The notes below the pieces were generated by a model that did no database searches, was not told the origin of the DNA, and was given only the letters and a program-made list of their open reading frames with translations. Position numbers and translations under genes: made by a program. 64,000 nucleotides of DNA from Chrysoporthe austroafricana (taxonomy: Eukaryota; Ascomycota; Sordariomycetes; Diaporthales; Cryphonectriaceae): the NCBI GenBank assembly GCA_001051155.2, contig JYIP02000001.1, positions 2,418,001 to 2,482,000 of the forward strand, written 5' to 3'. Below are positions 21,750 through 33,735 of this stretch, one piece after another. The first letter of the stretch is position 1; every line of letters begins with the position of its first letter.

Positions 21750-23591
21750 CTACACCTCCCCCCAGCTCCCCATGGGCCCGGTACTGGCGATCAGGCTGCC
21801 CGTACCGATGCTGACCGCGCCGGCGCCGGCGCCGATGTCCCAGTAGTGCCGGCTCGAGTGCCGCGAGCTGGACACGCTCAGGCTGCCCCGCCGGCCCGAC
21901 CGCCGTGTGCTCTGGCTCGCGCAGCTGCCGTGCACCACCTGGCCGGGCCCGCCGGGCCCGCCGCTGACCTTGAACGACTTGCGCCGCTGGTGGACGAGCG
22001 GGTGGTGCTGGCGGACGCGGGCCGCGGCGCGCGCCGCGGCGATGTCCGGGGAGACGGGCGCGTGGGACTGGGAGGGGGCCGTGGAGGCCGCGCGGGAGGT
22101 GAAGCGGCTGCGGAGGTAGCGGAAGACGAGCTTGATGTCGAGGTCTTGCTCCCATTCCTGCTGGGTGAACGTGCCGGGCGCGTGTGCTGATTCGACTCCG
22201 GAGCCTTCGGCCGGACTTTCTGCATGTTTTGCCCCGGGGATGTCTACCGGTCGTGTGTGAGGAACCGTCTGCAGGGTAGGTTGAAACTGCGGTCCTGCAG
22301 GCATCATGCTCGTCCCTTCATTCGAGAACGACGTGGTACGATTCTTCGTATCAGCCGTACCCTCCATATCAAGGCTCATCGGCTCCGCTGCCGGTACCGA
22401 CGCAGCTTCGGGTATGACCGGCAGTCCTGCATACGGCAGCGGCTGCTGCTGTATGCGCGTGTACGTCGAGAACGCGCCGGGGTGCGGGTGTGAGGACAGC
22501 TGGTTGACCAGGTTGCCAAGCTCACGAGCGATGCGGTCGAGGACGCGTAGCTGCCAGGGATTGTCTGGCTCGGCCCCGGCAAGCGCTGCCACCGGGGCGG
22601 AGGCCTTGGGCGTAGAGGAGAGGTCGTCAGGCTCGAGGCCGAGCTCGTCCGGGAGCGCCTCGCCGAAGAGCACGCACAGGAGCTGATCGTCGATGCCCAT
22701 CAGGTCGCGGACGACCTTCCTTGTGATGCGCGACCACACGCCGGTCTCGTCGCTCTCGTCCGCGTCTAGGCCAAGCTCGGATGCGTCCTGGTCGTGCCAC
22801 TCGGTCCCTGCTACCGAGGCGTCTGGTGCGGGTCCGCTGACGGAGCTCATCGCTGCCTCTTCTGCTTCCGGGTCTGCGGACACCTGGCTGCCCCTCCTCA
22901 GCTTGTTCGTCAGAGCCGACACCGTCGACTCTCGCCTCCGCCTCGTCTCTTTCTGTATCTCCTGCAATAGGACCCTGCTCTGCTCAAGACGCCACTCCTC
23001 GATGCGCCGCCTGCGCGCATCTTCCTGTGCCTCCTCATCTTCCAGCGCCATCTGTCCCAGCTCCAGGCTCTCTCGCCTTCTCTTCACCCTGCGAGGGTTG
23101 TAGCGCTCGAACTGGTACATCTGCTCCTGCATGTCGGCGGACAGCACCTGGGTGTCTAGTCTGAAGCTCCCCAGCCCATCATGACCTGGTAATATCGGCG
23201 CCGACTGCATGTACCCTCCCTGTTGCCTGAACTCGGGCAGGTGGCTGTCGAGGCTGTCGAGCTCTGCATCGTCCTCGGCCGCATCCTCCTCCTCGATGAT
23301 GTCAGAGTGCGCGGGCTCGGAGTAGAGGTTGTCTGAGTTCGCGATCGTCTGGAGACTTCCAAGATCGCTTATCCTTGACCGGCCAGGTGTGGGTTGGTCC
23401 TCATCTTGGACAGAAGACAGATAGGAGGTTGAGGTTCCGGCATCGGTGGCAGGGGAGAACAGGACCCAGGTCTGCGACTCGTGAGACTGTGTAAGTGGTG
23501 GGTCGGCTATACGAGGGTCGGACTCGGACGAGGTCGGGTCGACTCGGACGACTCGGTGAGAGATGTGTCGGGTAGGTTGATGGAAGGCCAT
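21750..23591 (-). CDS. Fungal-specific conserved protein, charged helix
   Basis: A single exon of 613 residues; I start at the ATG at 23591 (MAFHQPTRHISHRVVRVDP) because the in-frame codon seven triplets upstream is TTG. No known domain is visible. The N-terminal third is acidic and Ser-rich (EEEDAAEDDAELD). It is followed by a strongly basic, probably helical segment at about 165-235 (RRVKRRRESLELGQ, then EEAQEDARRRRIEEWRLEQ). A short globular patch (VVRDLMGIDDQLLCVLFGEALPDELG) and a C-terminal stretch with WEQDLDIKLVFRYLRSRF come next, ending in a Gly/Ser tail. The patterned LFGEALPDE and FRYLRSRF segments look conserved, so this is likely a real Pezizomycotina-specific protein, perhaps nuclear from its basic patches. 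Function unknown. Confidence 0.8.
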   Translation of the reverse strand: MAFHQPTRHISHRVVRVDPTSSESDPRIADPPLTQSHESQTWVLFSPATDAGTSTSYLSSVQDEDQPTPGRSRISDLGSLQTIANSDNLYSEPAHSDIIEEEDAAEDDAELDSLDSHLPEFRQQGGYMQSAPILPGHDGLGSFRLDTQVLSADMQEQMYQFERYNPRRVKRRRESLELGQMALEDEEAQEDARRRRIEEWRLEQSRVLLQEIQKETRRRRESTVSALTNKLRRGSQVSADPEAEEAAMSSVSGPAPDASVAGTEWHDQDASELGLDADESDETGVWSRITRKVVRDLMGIDDQLLCVLFGEALPDELGLEPDDLSSTPKASAPVAALAGAEPDNPWQLRVLDRIARELGNLVNQLSSHPHPGAFSTYTRIQQQPLPYAGLPVIPEAASVPAAEPMSLDMEGTADTKNRTTSFSNEGTSMMPAGPQFQPTLQTVPHTRPVDIPGAKHAESPAEGSGVESAHAPGTFTQQEWEQDLDIKLVFRYLRSRFTSRAASTAPSQSHAPVSPDIAAARAAARVRQHHPLVHQRRKSFKVSGGPGGPGQVVHGSCASQSTRRSGRRGSLSVSSSRHSSRHYWDIGAGAGAVSIGTGSLIASTGPMGSWGEV

Positions 23592-26109
23592 CCTGAGAAC
23601 TTCGAGCGACAAGCTGCGCGATGCGAAGGCAAGGCCCGCGGAGAAACAGCTGTTTTTGAACCGAGGGGTAGAGGGGTCGCCGGATGTGGATAAGGCGCAA
23701 TGCGCCGCTCTGCGATGCGATGACGAGGCGACTGCGCTGCCGAAGAGAAACCGTCTGAGGGAGGCAGTGTCACAAGAGTGAGGACAACAGATGCCACTGG
23801 CTTTGGGGGAGCAGTCTGTCTCGGTGTCGTGTATCGGCGACAGAAAGGGATATGTTGTGTAAAGCAGGCGGGGAAGGGGGACGCGGTCGTGTAGTACGGC
23901 GGCGTGGCACAGCGATCTTCAGGACTGGGATGATGGCATGCTTGCATGTATCATAGATATCGTCCACCAGTCAGGGCCCCTGCAAATCGACCACTTTCTG
24001 TGCCACCGTGGTCTTTCTTTCCGAGTCAACAACAGTTCAGGAGGCGGCGACTATTTTTGCAGTCGACTCAGTCTCTCCATAGAATGGCTGACAGTGGTGT
24101 GAGGTAAGACGTTGCCGGCCAAGATAAGCTCTGGGATCGGGTGCGTACGGACGTAGTGGGAACGGCGGTAGTAATAGAACCGGTCGTTGGTAGCCCCAGA
24201 GTGCATGAGTAATTCCCTGACATGGGAGGAGCAGATTTGGTAATTGTTTTGAAAAGATGAAGCAGGACTTCGCGAGAATGTATCGGGAGAGGCAATTAGG
24301 AAGCCGGAGCGGATGGAGGACGAAGTGATCCGGTCTGCCCGAATACTCTTCGGAGGCGAACGCTGTGGCTCGCTCTTCTCTAGCTAGTAGCGCAGCGCAG
24401 GTATGAGAAAAAGCAACAAGGTCGCAAATTGAGGAAGCTGAAGGATGCAAGGGCGATCAGCCAAGGCTGAGGGACGTCAGTGATGAGAACAGAAGAACTA
24501 GTGGGATGGCGATGATGACAGGCTTGTGGACTAAAGTAAGCGCCCCCAACAATCAGTCGCACACCCAGGTCAGTCCAAAGACAAGATAGCAAACCACCTG
24601 AGGGGTGCAGATGCCCTGGCAGGGGCTACGGGATGATGCGATCCAAGGATGAAAGTGGGAGATGCGCCTGATGGCTGGCTAGGTCGGGTGGTTGGTTGGT
24701 GAGGGACAAGAAGATACTCAGTAGTGGTGACTATGTATAGACTAACACGCCAGCGCCAGCGTGGGCACTACCCAAGGTAAATGGACGATGGCAGATCTGT
24801 AGTACCTACCTACCCCTCATCGAGTGACAAGGTCAACCGCCAGATTCTGTGTGATCCCAATGTCTCACAGACAGAAGTGACGTGCGTCGCCAGCAGACCA
24901 AGGTACGTACGGTTTCCATCTCGAAAAGGAGCCTGCCAAATGGCGAGCCACACATCCCTTGCTTTGAGCCGTCCTTTGACCGTCTATTCTTATTTCCCGA
25001 CATAAAGGCCAATTTCGAGGCGTGAGTCCATCAGCCTTTACCGCCCAAGCGCCCACCACACTGCGTGCCTGCGATCTTGGGGGGGGGGATGTGGCGTTCG
25101 CTGTCATCTCGCAACAGCACGGACACGGGAGGTCCGAAGGGTTGTGGCATGTTTACATGACTATTACCCACCCTCTGCCATCCTCCGTCGCCTCATGTTT
25201 CCAAAAGCTTCGAACAATACAAATTGGGTACTGATGCGTGCAGGCCCCCTTATCGTGGAATAGGGGACCGCTCTGGTAGCACGATAAGATAAAGGCCGCA
25301 GACCCACCGTTTCTGTCATCCGACCGCCTTGTTGGTCCGTGGTATCGCGCCTCTGCGGTGACCTCACTACGTCTGTCGTGCTTTTTGCCTGCCTGCTGAT
25401 GTCCATCGGATCCGAACCAGAGGTTACTGAGTCGCGTTTGTACGGTTTACTCCACTACGATACTTAGACGGAGTCGCTGATCTGAGGCCTCTGGCACTGA
25501 TGTGAGGAAAGTTGATTATATGACCCGGCGGTTGGTGGGGGGGGGGGTGCTTCCGCAAGGACTACCACCTAATGCCGCCTTCTCATTCCTCTATCACGCG
25601 ACCCGTCAGCGGCGGATGACTGCAAGGCACGGCGTTGGTACGGACATCTTGTTCAGACTACGGCGGCAACCGGCGTCTCGGAGTCTCGGGAACAGACGCC
25701 CATGTGACTGCTATTTTGGCCTTAGTGTTTGATATTTGAGAGTCGGCGAAAGTTTATCTACTGTCAAACAAGTCATAGGCGTTTTGTCTCGTACGTGCCT
25801 GTCTATACCAAAGAGTCATTTCGAAGTTACCTGCAAAGCAGATTCTCAGCACGTCGTCATATTTTGCCACGCTTATCACCGAGAACGTTGTGAACGGATG
25901 ACCCGAACAGATCAGACTTCGTATATGGAATCCGAATTGCATATTTTGTGTCGTAAAGCTAGGCCTCTCGCATATTGGGAGCAGATGCTCTAATTCATCC
26001 ACGCAGCCCATCGGCTTCCTCCCCAGTGAACCCTGTTGACGCCAGCCCGATTCCCAAATGCAGTACGGTTTTCCCATGCAAGCACAACAAGAGAGAAGAC
26101 GCCCCGCCC
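23592..26109. other. Intergenic, 2.5 kb
   Basis: I find no gene on either strand. Frames up to 137 codons near 24037-24450 lack motifs. Long G runs occur at 25081-25089 and near 25540-25549, which can be error-prone positions. Confidence 0.4.
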
Positions 26110-27095
26110 TTAAGCCTCGAAAGCCTCGGGGAAACGCTTCATGTTGTACTCGAGAGGACCGTGGTTGGCCAGGAACTGAACGTAGGCACCATCCACCTTG
26201 ACGCGGCCAGCAGCCTTCTTCTCCAGGTACTCGTCGCGACGGAGGGGAGTGAAACCCCAGTTCTTGGAGATGATGATCTTTTGGCGACCGGGGAACTTGT
26301 ACTGGGAGCGGCGGAGGGCCTCGAGAGCGACGGCACGGTCTGGTAATCGCTTGTTAGCTGACGGTCACTTATTGACAATTCTACCCGGGAGTATAGCTTG
26401 GACATACTAGAGTCACGAGTGCGGACACTCATGATGATCTGACCGATGTTGACACGGGCGACAGTGCCGTTGGGCTTGCCCCAGGCACCACGCATACCAG
26501 TCTGCAGTCTATCGGCACCGGCGCAAGACAACATCTTGTTGATACGGACGACGTGGAAAGGGTGAGCGCGGACGCGCAGGTGGAAACCTTCCTTCCCGGC
26601 GGTCTTGACGAGGTACTTGTTGGCGCAGATACGGGCGGCCTCGAGGGCCTCGGAGCTCAGCTGCTCATACTCGTTGGAGACAAGGTGGATGCAGAGAGGG
26701 AAGTCGTCGACGGTCGCACGCTTACGGCCCAGGTCGAAGATGCGAATCTTGGGGTCGGGCACACCACGGTTGAACCGGGACTTGGGGTAGGGCTGGAAAG
26801 GAAAGCGAAGTTAGCAATCTGCATGTTCTCGTGGGAAAGTCTCTCTCGTTGTGTCTCCGATCGTGAGAGCTAGACCCCTCCAGTCTGCAAAAGCCTCCAT
26901 CGTTGTGACGACCAAAACATCGTTGAGTATGCCATCGTTATGACGTCGCAACTGTTCTGATCCTTCAATGCTCTTTGCAGACTTTGCGGGATCGACCGTT
27001 TCTCGACCAGCTTTCCATCGTGCAGCGGTTTCTCCATGATTGTCGCTCACCTTGTTCTTGCAGTAACGGTAGCAACGAGCCGGACGACGCGCCAT
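26110..27095 (-). CDS. RPL10: 60S ribosomal protein uL16 (L10)
   Basis: Exons 27095-27051, 26792-26408 and 26339-26110 encode 219 residues. Exon 1 encodes only [15 protein letters not shown]; exon 2 starts [24 protein letters not shown]. The second junction rebuilds [19 protein letters not shown], an invariant stretch of the protein. uL16 is the late-assembling protein of the large subunit that shapes the peptidyl-transferase and tRNA-corridor region and is loaded in the cytoplasm before the Nmd3 export factor leaves. The length fits the family (yeast 221). Intron 1 is 258 nt, long for this genome; intron 2 is 68 nt. I looked in intron 1 for C/D snoRNA boxes and found no convincing set. It is divergent from RPL30, with 391 bp between the ATGs. 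Confidence 0.97.
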
Positions 27096-27486
27096 TTTGA
27101 CTGATTGATGGAGGTCGTGGTTAGGGTGTCGTTGGTGATGTCGTTGCTGGAGGTTGAGGGAGAGGAATGGCGGTCGTCCCTCTTTTTCTGTGACCCTGCT
27201 TTGAAATCAGACCAGGCGGCAAATCGAGTGCCCCATCAGTCAGCAAGTGCGAGGTGCGAGGTTGCTCCGTGGTCCGCAGAACTGGTGAAAATGGCCCGTG
27301 CGTTCCCAAAACACGTGATGCGGGCTGCCACAGGTCTGCGCTTGGCTGGCTTACCTAAGGCGCCTGCACCCGCCGAAAAGTACAAACCATTCGAATTCTT
27401 ATCGCCAGTCTCCCAGTTCTAACCATTCTCTTCGACAACCCAACGACCAACCCACCCCCACGAGTCTTCATCGCAACTCAGTCAAG
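27096..27486. promoter_or_regulatory. Shared RPL10/RPL30 divergent promoter
   Basis: The 391 bp between two ribosomal-protein start codons contain a CACGTG E-box at 27312-27317 (Cbf1-type site) and a TTAGGG word at 27121-27126 near the RPL10 start (Tbf1-like). Both kinds of site are known in ribosomal-protein promoters of non-Saccharomyces ascomycetes. The C/A-rich run before the RPL30 ATG is a typical leader. Confidence 0.6.
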
Positions 27487-28066
27487 ATGGCCCCCAAGAA
27501 GAAGACCAAGACCGGCGACACCCTCAACTCCCGTCTCGCCCTTGTGATGAAGTCGGGCAAGGTCACTCTGGGTTACAAGTCCACCCTCAAGGGTAAGTTT
27601 TTTCTCGAGCACCGCGGACACTCCCAAAGTCAGTAAGAATCTGGATGTTAACAACCAATTGCCACAGCCCTCCGCTCTGGCAAGGCCAAGCTGGTTCTGA
27701 TCTCCGGCAACACCCCTCCTCTCCGCAAGTCCGAGCTGGAGTACTACTCCATGCTGTCCAAGGCTCCTGTCCACCACTACGGCGGCACCAACGTGAGTGC
27801 ATCCACATCCTACATACATCTCTACAAACAACCGATCTTTCTGAGGAGGAGGCTGGCAGCACTGGTTTCGCCATGCGCGCATGGCCTCCTCAACCCCGAG
27901 AAGGAGAGACCTGTTTTCTCTGGAGGGTAACAGTTTCAGCTGACTTGAACTTTTCCCCCCACTTCAGATTGAGCTGGGCACTGCTTGTGGAAAGCTCTTC
28001 CGCTGCTCCACCATGGCCGTTCTCGACGCTGGTGATTCCGATATCCTCAGCGAGCAGGCGTCGTAG
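27487..28066 (+). CDS. RPL30: 60S ribosomal protein eL30
   Basis: Exons 27487-27592, 27668-27792 and 27968-28066 encode 109 residues. The order [20 protein letters not shown], then [44 protein letters not shown] in overlapping parts, then [15 protein letters not shown] and [11 protein letters not shown] matches the eL30 family along its whole length. The protein belongs to the L7Ae-like RNA-binding fold and sits in an inter-subunit bridge of the ribosome. Introns are 75 and 175 nt. Yeast L30 represses splicing of its own transcript through a kink-turn; whether that holds here is unknown. Intron 2 contains a 16-nt perfect palindrome (GCCATGCGCGCATGGC). Confidence 0.97.
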
Positions 28067-30735
28067 ATTCACGACTGCTAAGCGTCTGATGGGTTGGCCT
28101 GGCGTTTCGGTTCGGTTTGGTCCACGAATGCAATAATGCATCAAAAAGTGTCGGTGGAACATGGTCTGGGAAGCACAAAAGTCTTGCAAGGGAAATGATA
28201 CCCAGGTTGTTGGTTGACAACCACAAGAAAAAGGGGCGCATGAGCCTCTAGGATGGCTTTAAGCTAGCATCACGAGATACGCTTCATCCATTCCAATCCA
28301 TCTGGCCGCGTCGCCATCTTAACCGAGCATATTCCCCGCGGCCGCATAGACATGAGTGTTGTGATGGTGTGTCGATGTCTCTTCGCAATACCACCCTTTA
28401 TGTTGCGAGAGCTGGCCAGTCCTCTTTGCCTATCCCCGGTCCAATATCAGGTGGGATTTTAACATTTGCAGGTGGAATGGTTGGATTTCTGGTGTCGAAT
28501 CCGAACGGCGCCTTAGACTCAAGGCAGTTGCTATACTGTCCACGATGTAATTCGCATCGCTTTCACTTACCCTAAGCTCTCATCCTCGTCAGACTACTTG
28601 TACCAACCGGTCTTAATACTGGCACGTCCCTCATTTGAACTCCTCGTGCCTTTACTCACTATTCTGCTCTAGTTCGTCCTGTCACAACTATGACCACGGC
28701 CCCACGTCTCGAAATGCAGAGAACATGTTTACACCGGACAAGAGAGCTCATGACGCTGAAGAGCTGTTCCAGTTCTGCCGTGAGTGAGCTCAACTAACAC
28801 AGCGGGCCCCGCTAAGACTTCATGCCCAGAGGCCGTCTCAAAACCTTATGACCCGCGGCTATTTCACCCAATGCAAAGAAGGCGGCCGTTGCGTAACTAG
28901 CGGTCGCTTGTTGGCGATTCTCACCCCCTTGCGGGCGTTCAGTTATCACGGCCCACAGAGGCATCCAAGCGTCATCGGACAAGGCGGAGGATCGTTCAGC
29001 CCGTGCGGATCCTCGCTCTGGAAACCACAGGCGGTCATTCCCATCTCACCTGTCCAGTCACACATCTGTAACGGACGATATCTATCGGGGCACGAAGCTC
29101 ATGGTTTGGACTGATCATCCATCTCACTTTCGCGGGCCCTGCAGTGGGGTACAGAGAGTCTTTGCCTTCCACCAGTATTTATACCATGTTGGCACGGGGA
29201 CGTGCAAGATCTACGACCTACCTAGTCGGCTCGCGTGCGGCATAAACATCCAGATGACGCGACAAATCAAGAGGAAGATCCAAGGGCCCGAAACCCCTCT
29301 CAAATCTCCGGCCCCAGCAAAGCGCACAGAGAGTTGTGAACAACATCTGAAGCGGCCGGTCTGCCGGACAGAGGCTCGCAAACCGAGCTGGAAGCGAAAG
29401 TGCTGTTGATGGCCCAAGCACTCGAGCACACCCAGGGCAGAGGGAGGCTGGGATGGCGAGACTCGGTACCTTGCAGGAAGGGCAGAGATTGCGACCGGGG
29501 TGTCGCTCCTGTGGATGAAGCTCACGACTGGGGGCCCGGTGTTTCAGCGAGAACTCGCTGAATCGCTTCGTCTGGTTGCGCCGGAGAGGCTGCAGGTTCG
29601 GGCTTGGGTTTCGTGACGGCAACGACGCTCCGTAACTGCAGCCTGGGATGTCGTATGAGCATCTTGCTCTGCCGAACCGGTGAAGGGGCAGGTCACGGTG
29701 TTTCGGGCCTGGGCCCTGTGGGCGTATGAAATCATCGAGTCAGAAATGCTGCAAGTCATCCCTAGCAACGGCCCATTTTGACGAACACACGCTATAGTTT
29801 GGACGGCCTAACAGGGCGGGCGGTATAGACGCATCGCCCGCCCTATAACCCATTCACAATATGTTCGTCAGCCTTATGCGCCGGGCTGACGATTCCCCAA
29901 GGCCGTCTCCCACGAGTGGTGACGCCGAAAAGGGGGTGAGCCCCCTCGAGGGCTCGAGGGCACACCGCAGGTAAGCCTGTCCTCGCTGTTGGAGGCTGCT
30001 GCCGGGCCGAGGGGTACGGACTGCAAACATCATGCAGTCCCGCTTTTGTTAGGCGGGGCTGGTTGGCAACGCTCTGACTGCCTAACGCGCTAACAATTTA
30101 ATTCGGTGGTTGCCTCGGAGCGCATGTACCCATAATACTATGGTACTATGGTACCACATGCCTGTCCTGCTGCGGTGCGTGCTGCTGGGCTGTGACTGCC
30201 CACCCGCCACCGTCCTGTGGCTCCTCTCGCCGAGGTGCGTCGAGTCTAAAAATCGGCTCTGCCGCAACCGCTACGCGCAGCCCAGAAACACGATTCGCTA
30301 CGCCACCTGCTGCTAAGAATAAACACCTACACGCAGACCTTCTGACCCGTTGCTGGGCGCACCGCATTCCAGTCTCGTTCATCAGGCACAGTCCGTCCGC
30401 CGCGAGCATTGACGCCTCGCTAGTCGCCTACCCCAGGCCAACCCCCATCAATCCTTCCCGCCTGTGGTCACGGCTTTCCCTGGCTTGGCTTGGGATATTG
30501 ACACCGGACGCTGGATAGCGGGCAGAGATCCACTTGACAACGCTCTGTTCAGGAGCCGGTACCACTGCATCCCCTCACCGCATCTTGCCCACGCCATTAC
30601 CGACTCGGTCTGTTTATAAACCACCTCGCGATAGCGCGTTTTCTGACCGTCTTTCAGCTGTGCTTCCTTTCTTTCAGCCCGTCCGACGAGTGAAACCCTA
30701 CCTATTGATACCCCTAAACCATCACTCGCTCGACC
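28067..30735. other. Intergenic with hairpin-dense block
   Basis: No gene is supported over 2.7 kb. The block 29805-30086 is treated separately. The last 200 bp carry a T/C-rich leader before the coiled-coil gene. Confidence 0.45.
29805..30086. other. Hairpin-dense GC-rich block (ncRNA or MITE candidate)
   Basis: Six potential hairpins lie in 280 bp. They are 29813-29822/29835-29844 (10 bp perfect), 29865-29873/29884-29892 (9 bp perfect), 29901-29926 (GGC-C-GTC with GAC-GCC plus an inner CCAC/GTGG), 29944-29959 (7 bp), 30018-30025/30033-30040 (8 bp perfect) and 30048-30054/30080-30086 (7 bp). In addition GCCTAACA at 29806 is complementary to TGTTAGGC at 30047-30054 and could close a 249-nt domain. 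The two outer arms also look like short terminal inverted repeats (GCCTAACA, then a GCGGG in both). I could not match it to SRP RNA, RNase P/MRP, U snRNAs or a group I intron. Either a structured RNA or a small non-autonomous transposon would explain it. Confidence 0.45.
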
Positions 30736-32732
30736 ATGTCAACAATCGCGGCCAAAAAACCACCCGTCACGGGTCGGGATCCCAGTGCGACGTCTGCGTC
30801 CACATCCTCCCCGTCGCGGAGTACTCCTCGATCAGCCACGCCGAACGGCGGTCTCGCGGACCGTCCTGCCGTGAGCCACGCCAGGACGCGCTCTTTCCGC
30901 ACTGGCACGCCGGTGTCTGCTCGAGCAGCCGCGGGCCAGAGGAAGGAGTCGCCGCTCCCCACCACTACCGACTCGTCTGTGGAGGAGGAGGAGGCCGCTC
31001 GTGCCGAGAAGCTCGCCATGCTCGACGACCTGAAGGAGCGCCTGGGCAAGGCCGAGATCTCGTCCGAAGAGTACAGGAAACAGGCCGAGGTGCTCCAGGC
31101 CCGGTTCGACGAGGTCACAAAGGAGCAGGTCAAGTACGAGGAGAAGTGCCACGAGCTCGAGGAGCAGACCGAGGCCCTGCAGAATGAGAAGAGGGAGGCT
31201 ACCCGTAAGATCAGGGAGATGGAGGCCATCTACGAGGCTGAGCGCTCCGCCATGGTTAAGGAGAAGGAAGACATGGCCAACAGGGAGGAAGAGTTGCAGA
31301 TGGTCATTGCGCGCCTGAAAGACTCTCTGAACCAGCAGAAGATGGCCGGCGGCGACGACGAGCCGAGGCCCTCGAGGGCGGGTAAGTGTCTATCCCACAA
31401 CCGGCTTGGTGGAAATCCGAATCAGTGGCAAGAAGCTAACAGCTACGCGCAGCCAACCCAGCATCACCATCCCTCGATGGAGGCAGCTTCGCACCACCCG
31501 CATCTCTCCAGCGCAGCGACTCCAGGAATCAGTCCAAGCTCATCCTCCAGAAGGACAAGCTCATCGAGTCTCTGCGCCTGGAACTTGCAGAGGCACAGAT
31601 CAAACTCGTCGAGTCGGAGAACCAGGGTGGGGGTCGACTGCAGGAGGTCGAGCGCCTGCTCATGGAGACCCGCATGGCCAACGCGCGCCTCATGGAGGAC
31701 AACGAGAGCTACCAGTTGTTGCTGCAGGAGAAGACGCTGAATGGTGATTTCGGCAAGGACGACTTCAGCTACATGCGTGGCGCGCAGAGCAATGAGGACG
31801 CCTTGGCTGCTCTCGAGGGCAAGACAGCCGGTGCCAGCCTGGCAGACGAGCTCAACGATGTCGCCGACGGCGAGGAGCAGGAACAGAGCGAGCACGTCCG
31901 CCGCCTCGAGGCCGAGCTGCGGTCCATGAAGGACCAGAACAAGGCTTTGACGCTATATATTAACAGAATTATCGAGCGCCTCCTGCAGCACCAGGACTTC
32001 GAGCACATTCTCGACCAGACCGAGAACGGCGCGAAGCTCAACACCGACAAGGACCTGCCACCTCCGCCCAACGAGATGAGGCAGGCCTCTGGAACGTCCG
32101 TTCTGCAGCGTGCCAAGACGATGGCCACTGGTGCAGCACCTCCCACCAAGCCCAGGCCGCGTCCCATGTCGGTGATGCCGGTGGCGGCTAACAGCGCACA
32201 CTTCAACCCCGACACGGCACCTAGTATCCCGATCGGGCTGGGGCGTTCGCACTCGACGCGGCGCACACGACCTATGAGCGAGCAGATTACCGGCGCGGCG
32301 TCGCTCGTCAACCAGATGTACAAGGGACCGGATGGCCCTTTATCCCCAACCCTGCGTTCGTCCCGGGATTTCTTCAACACACCCCAGCGCGAACGCAATA
32401 CCTCTGGAGCCACGGCGGCCTCGGTGCCCGGCAATTTCCCTGGCAGCATGCGCAGCGAGACGTCGAGCGTCAGCGGCGACTCGTCGTCGATGGCGAACGG
32501 CGACAGGGACACGATCAGCAGCACCCCGAACCAGAGCCCTCCCCGCGAGAAGAGGGTGACGCAGACGTTCGCGGCGGGCAACAAGCCGAGGCCCCTTAGG
32601 CTGGTGCAGGAGAACAATGAGGCGCAGGCCGCGGCGAACAAGAGGCAGAGCTGGATCGGCGGGTGGTTCGCCGGCGTCGGTGCCAAGAAGGAGGAGGTGG
32701 TCTCTCCCCGCGAGACCACCATCAGGGAATAA
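30736..32732 (+). CDS. Fungal coiled-coil protein
   Basis: Exons 30736-31381 and 31453-32732 encode 641 residues; the 71-nt intron (GGTAAGTG donor, GCTAAC branch, CGCGCAG acceptor) joins in phase 1. Residues 1-80 are Ser/Thr/Pro-rich and disordered. Residues 80-205 and 255-440 form long coiled coils with heptads (KEQVKYEEKCHELEEQ; RRLEAELRSMKDQNKALTLY), ending in a conserved INRIIERLLQHQDFEHILDQ segment. The C-terminal 200 residues are disordered and basic, ending WIGGWF-rich. Homologues in filamentous fungi are often labelled M-protein-repeat proteins, a name that only reflects the coiled coil. A cytoskeletal, Golgi or polarity scaffold is plausible but not shown. Confidence 0.85.
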
Positions 32733-33710
32733 GAAGCCGCCGTCGGCTGGGCCAACTCTTCGACGCGTAATGAGCCATGGATTAATAAGTCGAGACACGA
32801 TATGAGGAGCACTGCATGAAAGTCTGAGGCGCACGACAGAAAATATTGGACCAGGATACGACAAGCGCTCGTTTTCTATGCATCTCGACCGGGCCTGGAG
32901 CCGGTTGACATCCACTCTTGCTCTCGATGAGACATTTGGCTGCGCCTCTGGCTCGGCTCTTACTTGGGCTGTGGAAGAAATTGCATTTGGAGTTGGCTGC
33001 GTTGTCTGAGTTGCTGATATAAAAACCACACCACAACACCATCCTGCATCATTCATGCAGACATCTCATCTGTCTTTTGTCGTCTTTACTTAGCTAGAAG
33101 ACTTACTGGGATAGGATACCCCCTCACTCGGGTGACCTCGTATTCAGAACGAGATTGCTCCCATAGGCTTTTCGTTCTTGAATAGTTTGAGGGCAGCCCT
33201 TTCAGGTTTGACAGTAGGTAGAATAGTAGGGAGTCTTCTCATCAGGGATTATCATTCGGACGGCTGGGATATGTAACTTCGAATAGAGAGCAGTGTAATG
33301 AGTTGAAGCCGTGCTGTTGCAATACCCTTCCGCTTCTTCGCAAGTGTATGACCAGTGACCCATGTCTCGAACGGTCCATCTGCTGTACCAGGAGACACCC
33401 TTTTGTGGCAGCCCATCAAACCACTGACGACTTACGTTGTACCATCGCCGTCCGAGCATCAAAGCAGACGGTCTCGGCCGCGAACTCTTTTTGTCTTCTC
33501 AGACATACGCACCGTGTCCGCCGTTCTACGACGCCCAAGTACAGCACCCACGCTACGCCCTCCTCCCCTCTCGGATGACCGCGTTGGGACCCCGCGAGGC
33601 TCGGTAAGATCCAGCTTCGTATTGGCATCTGAACCGAGGCCCCGATGTCTCGTCCTACAGGGCAGCCCCAGCCACCAACCCGTAGCGGGCCCCAGCCGAC
33701 GATATGCTGG

Positions 33711-33735
33711 AGGAGGGGAGGGGAGGGGAGGGGGG
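33711..33735 (+). repeat. G-tract repeat, possible G-quadruplex
   Basis: Five runs of four or more G are separated by single A (ggggagggg...), which satisfies the usual G-quadruplex pattern. Confidence 0.6.

Noticed and set aside
26793..27050. snoRNA in the long first intron of RPL10
   Set aside because: ACGATGG words resemble C boxes, but no CTGA D box or H/ACA pair is present in the spliced-out strand.
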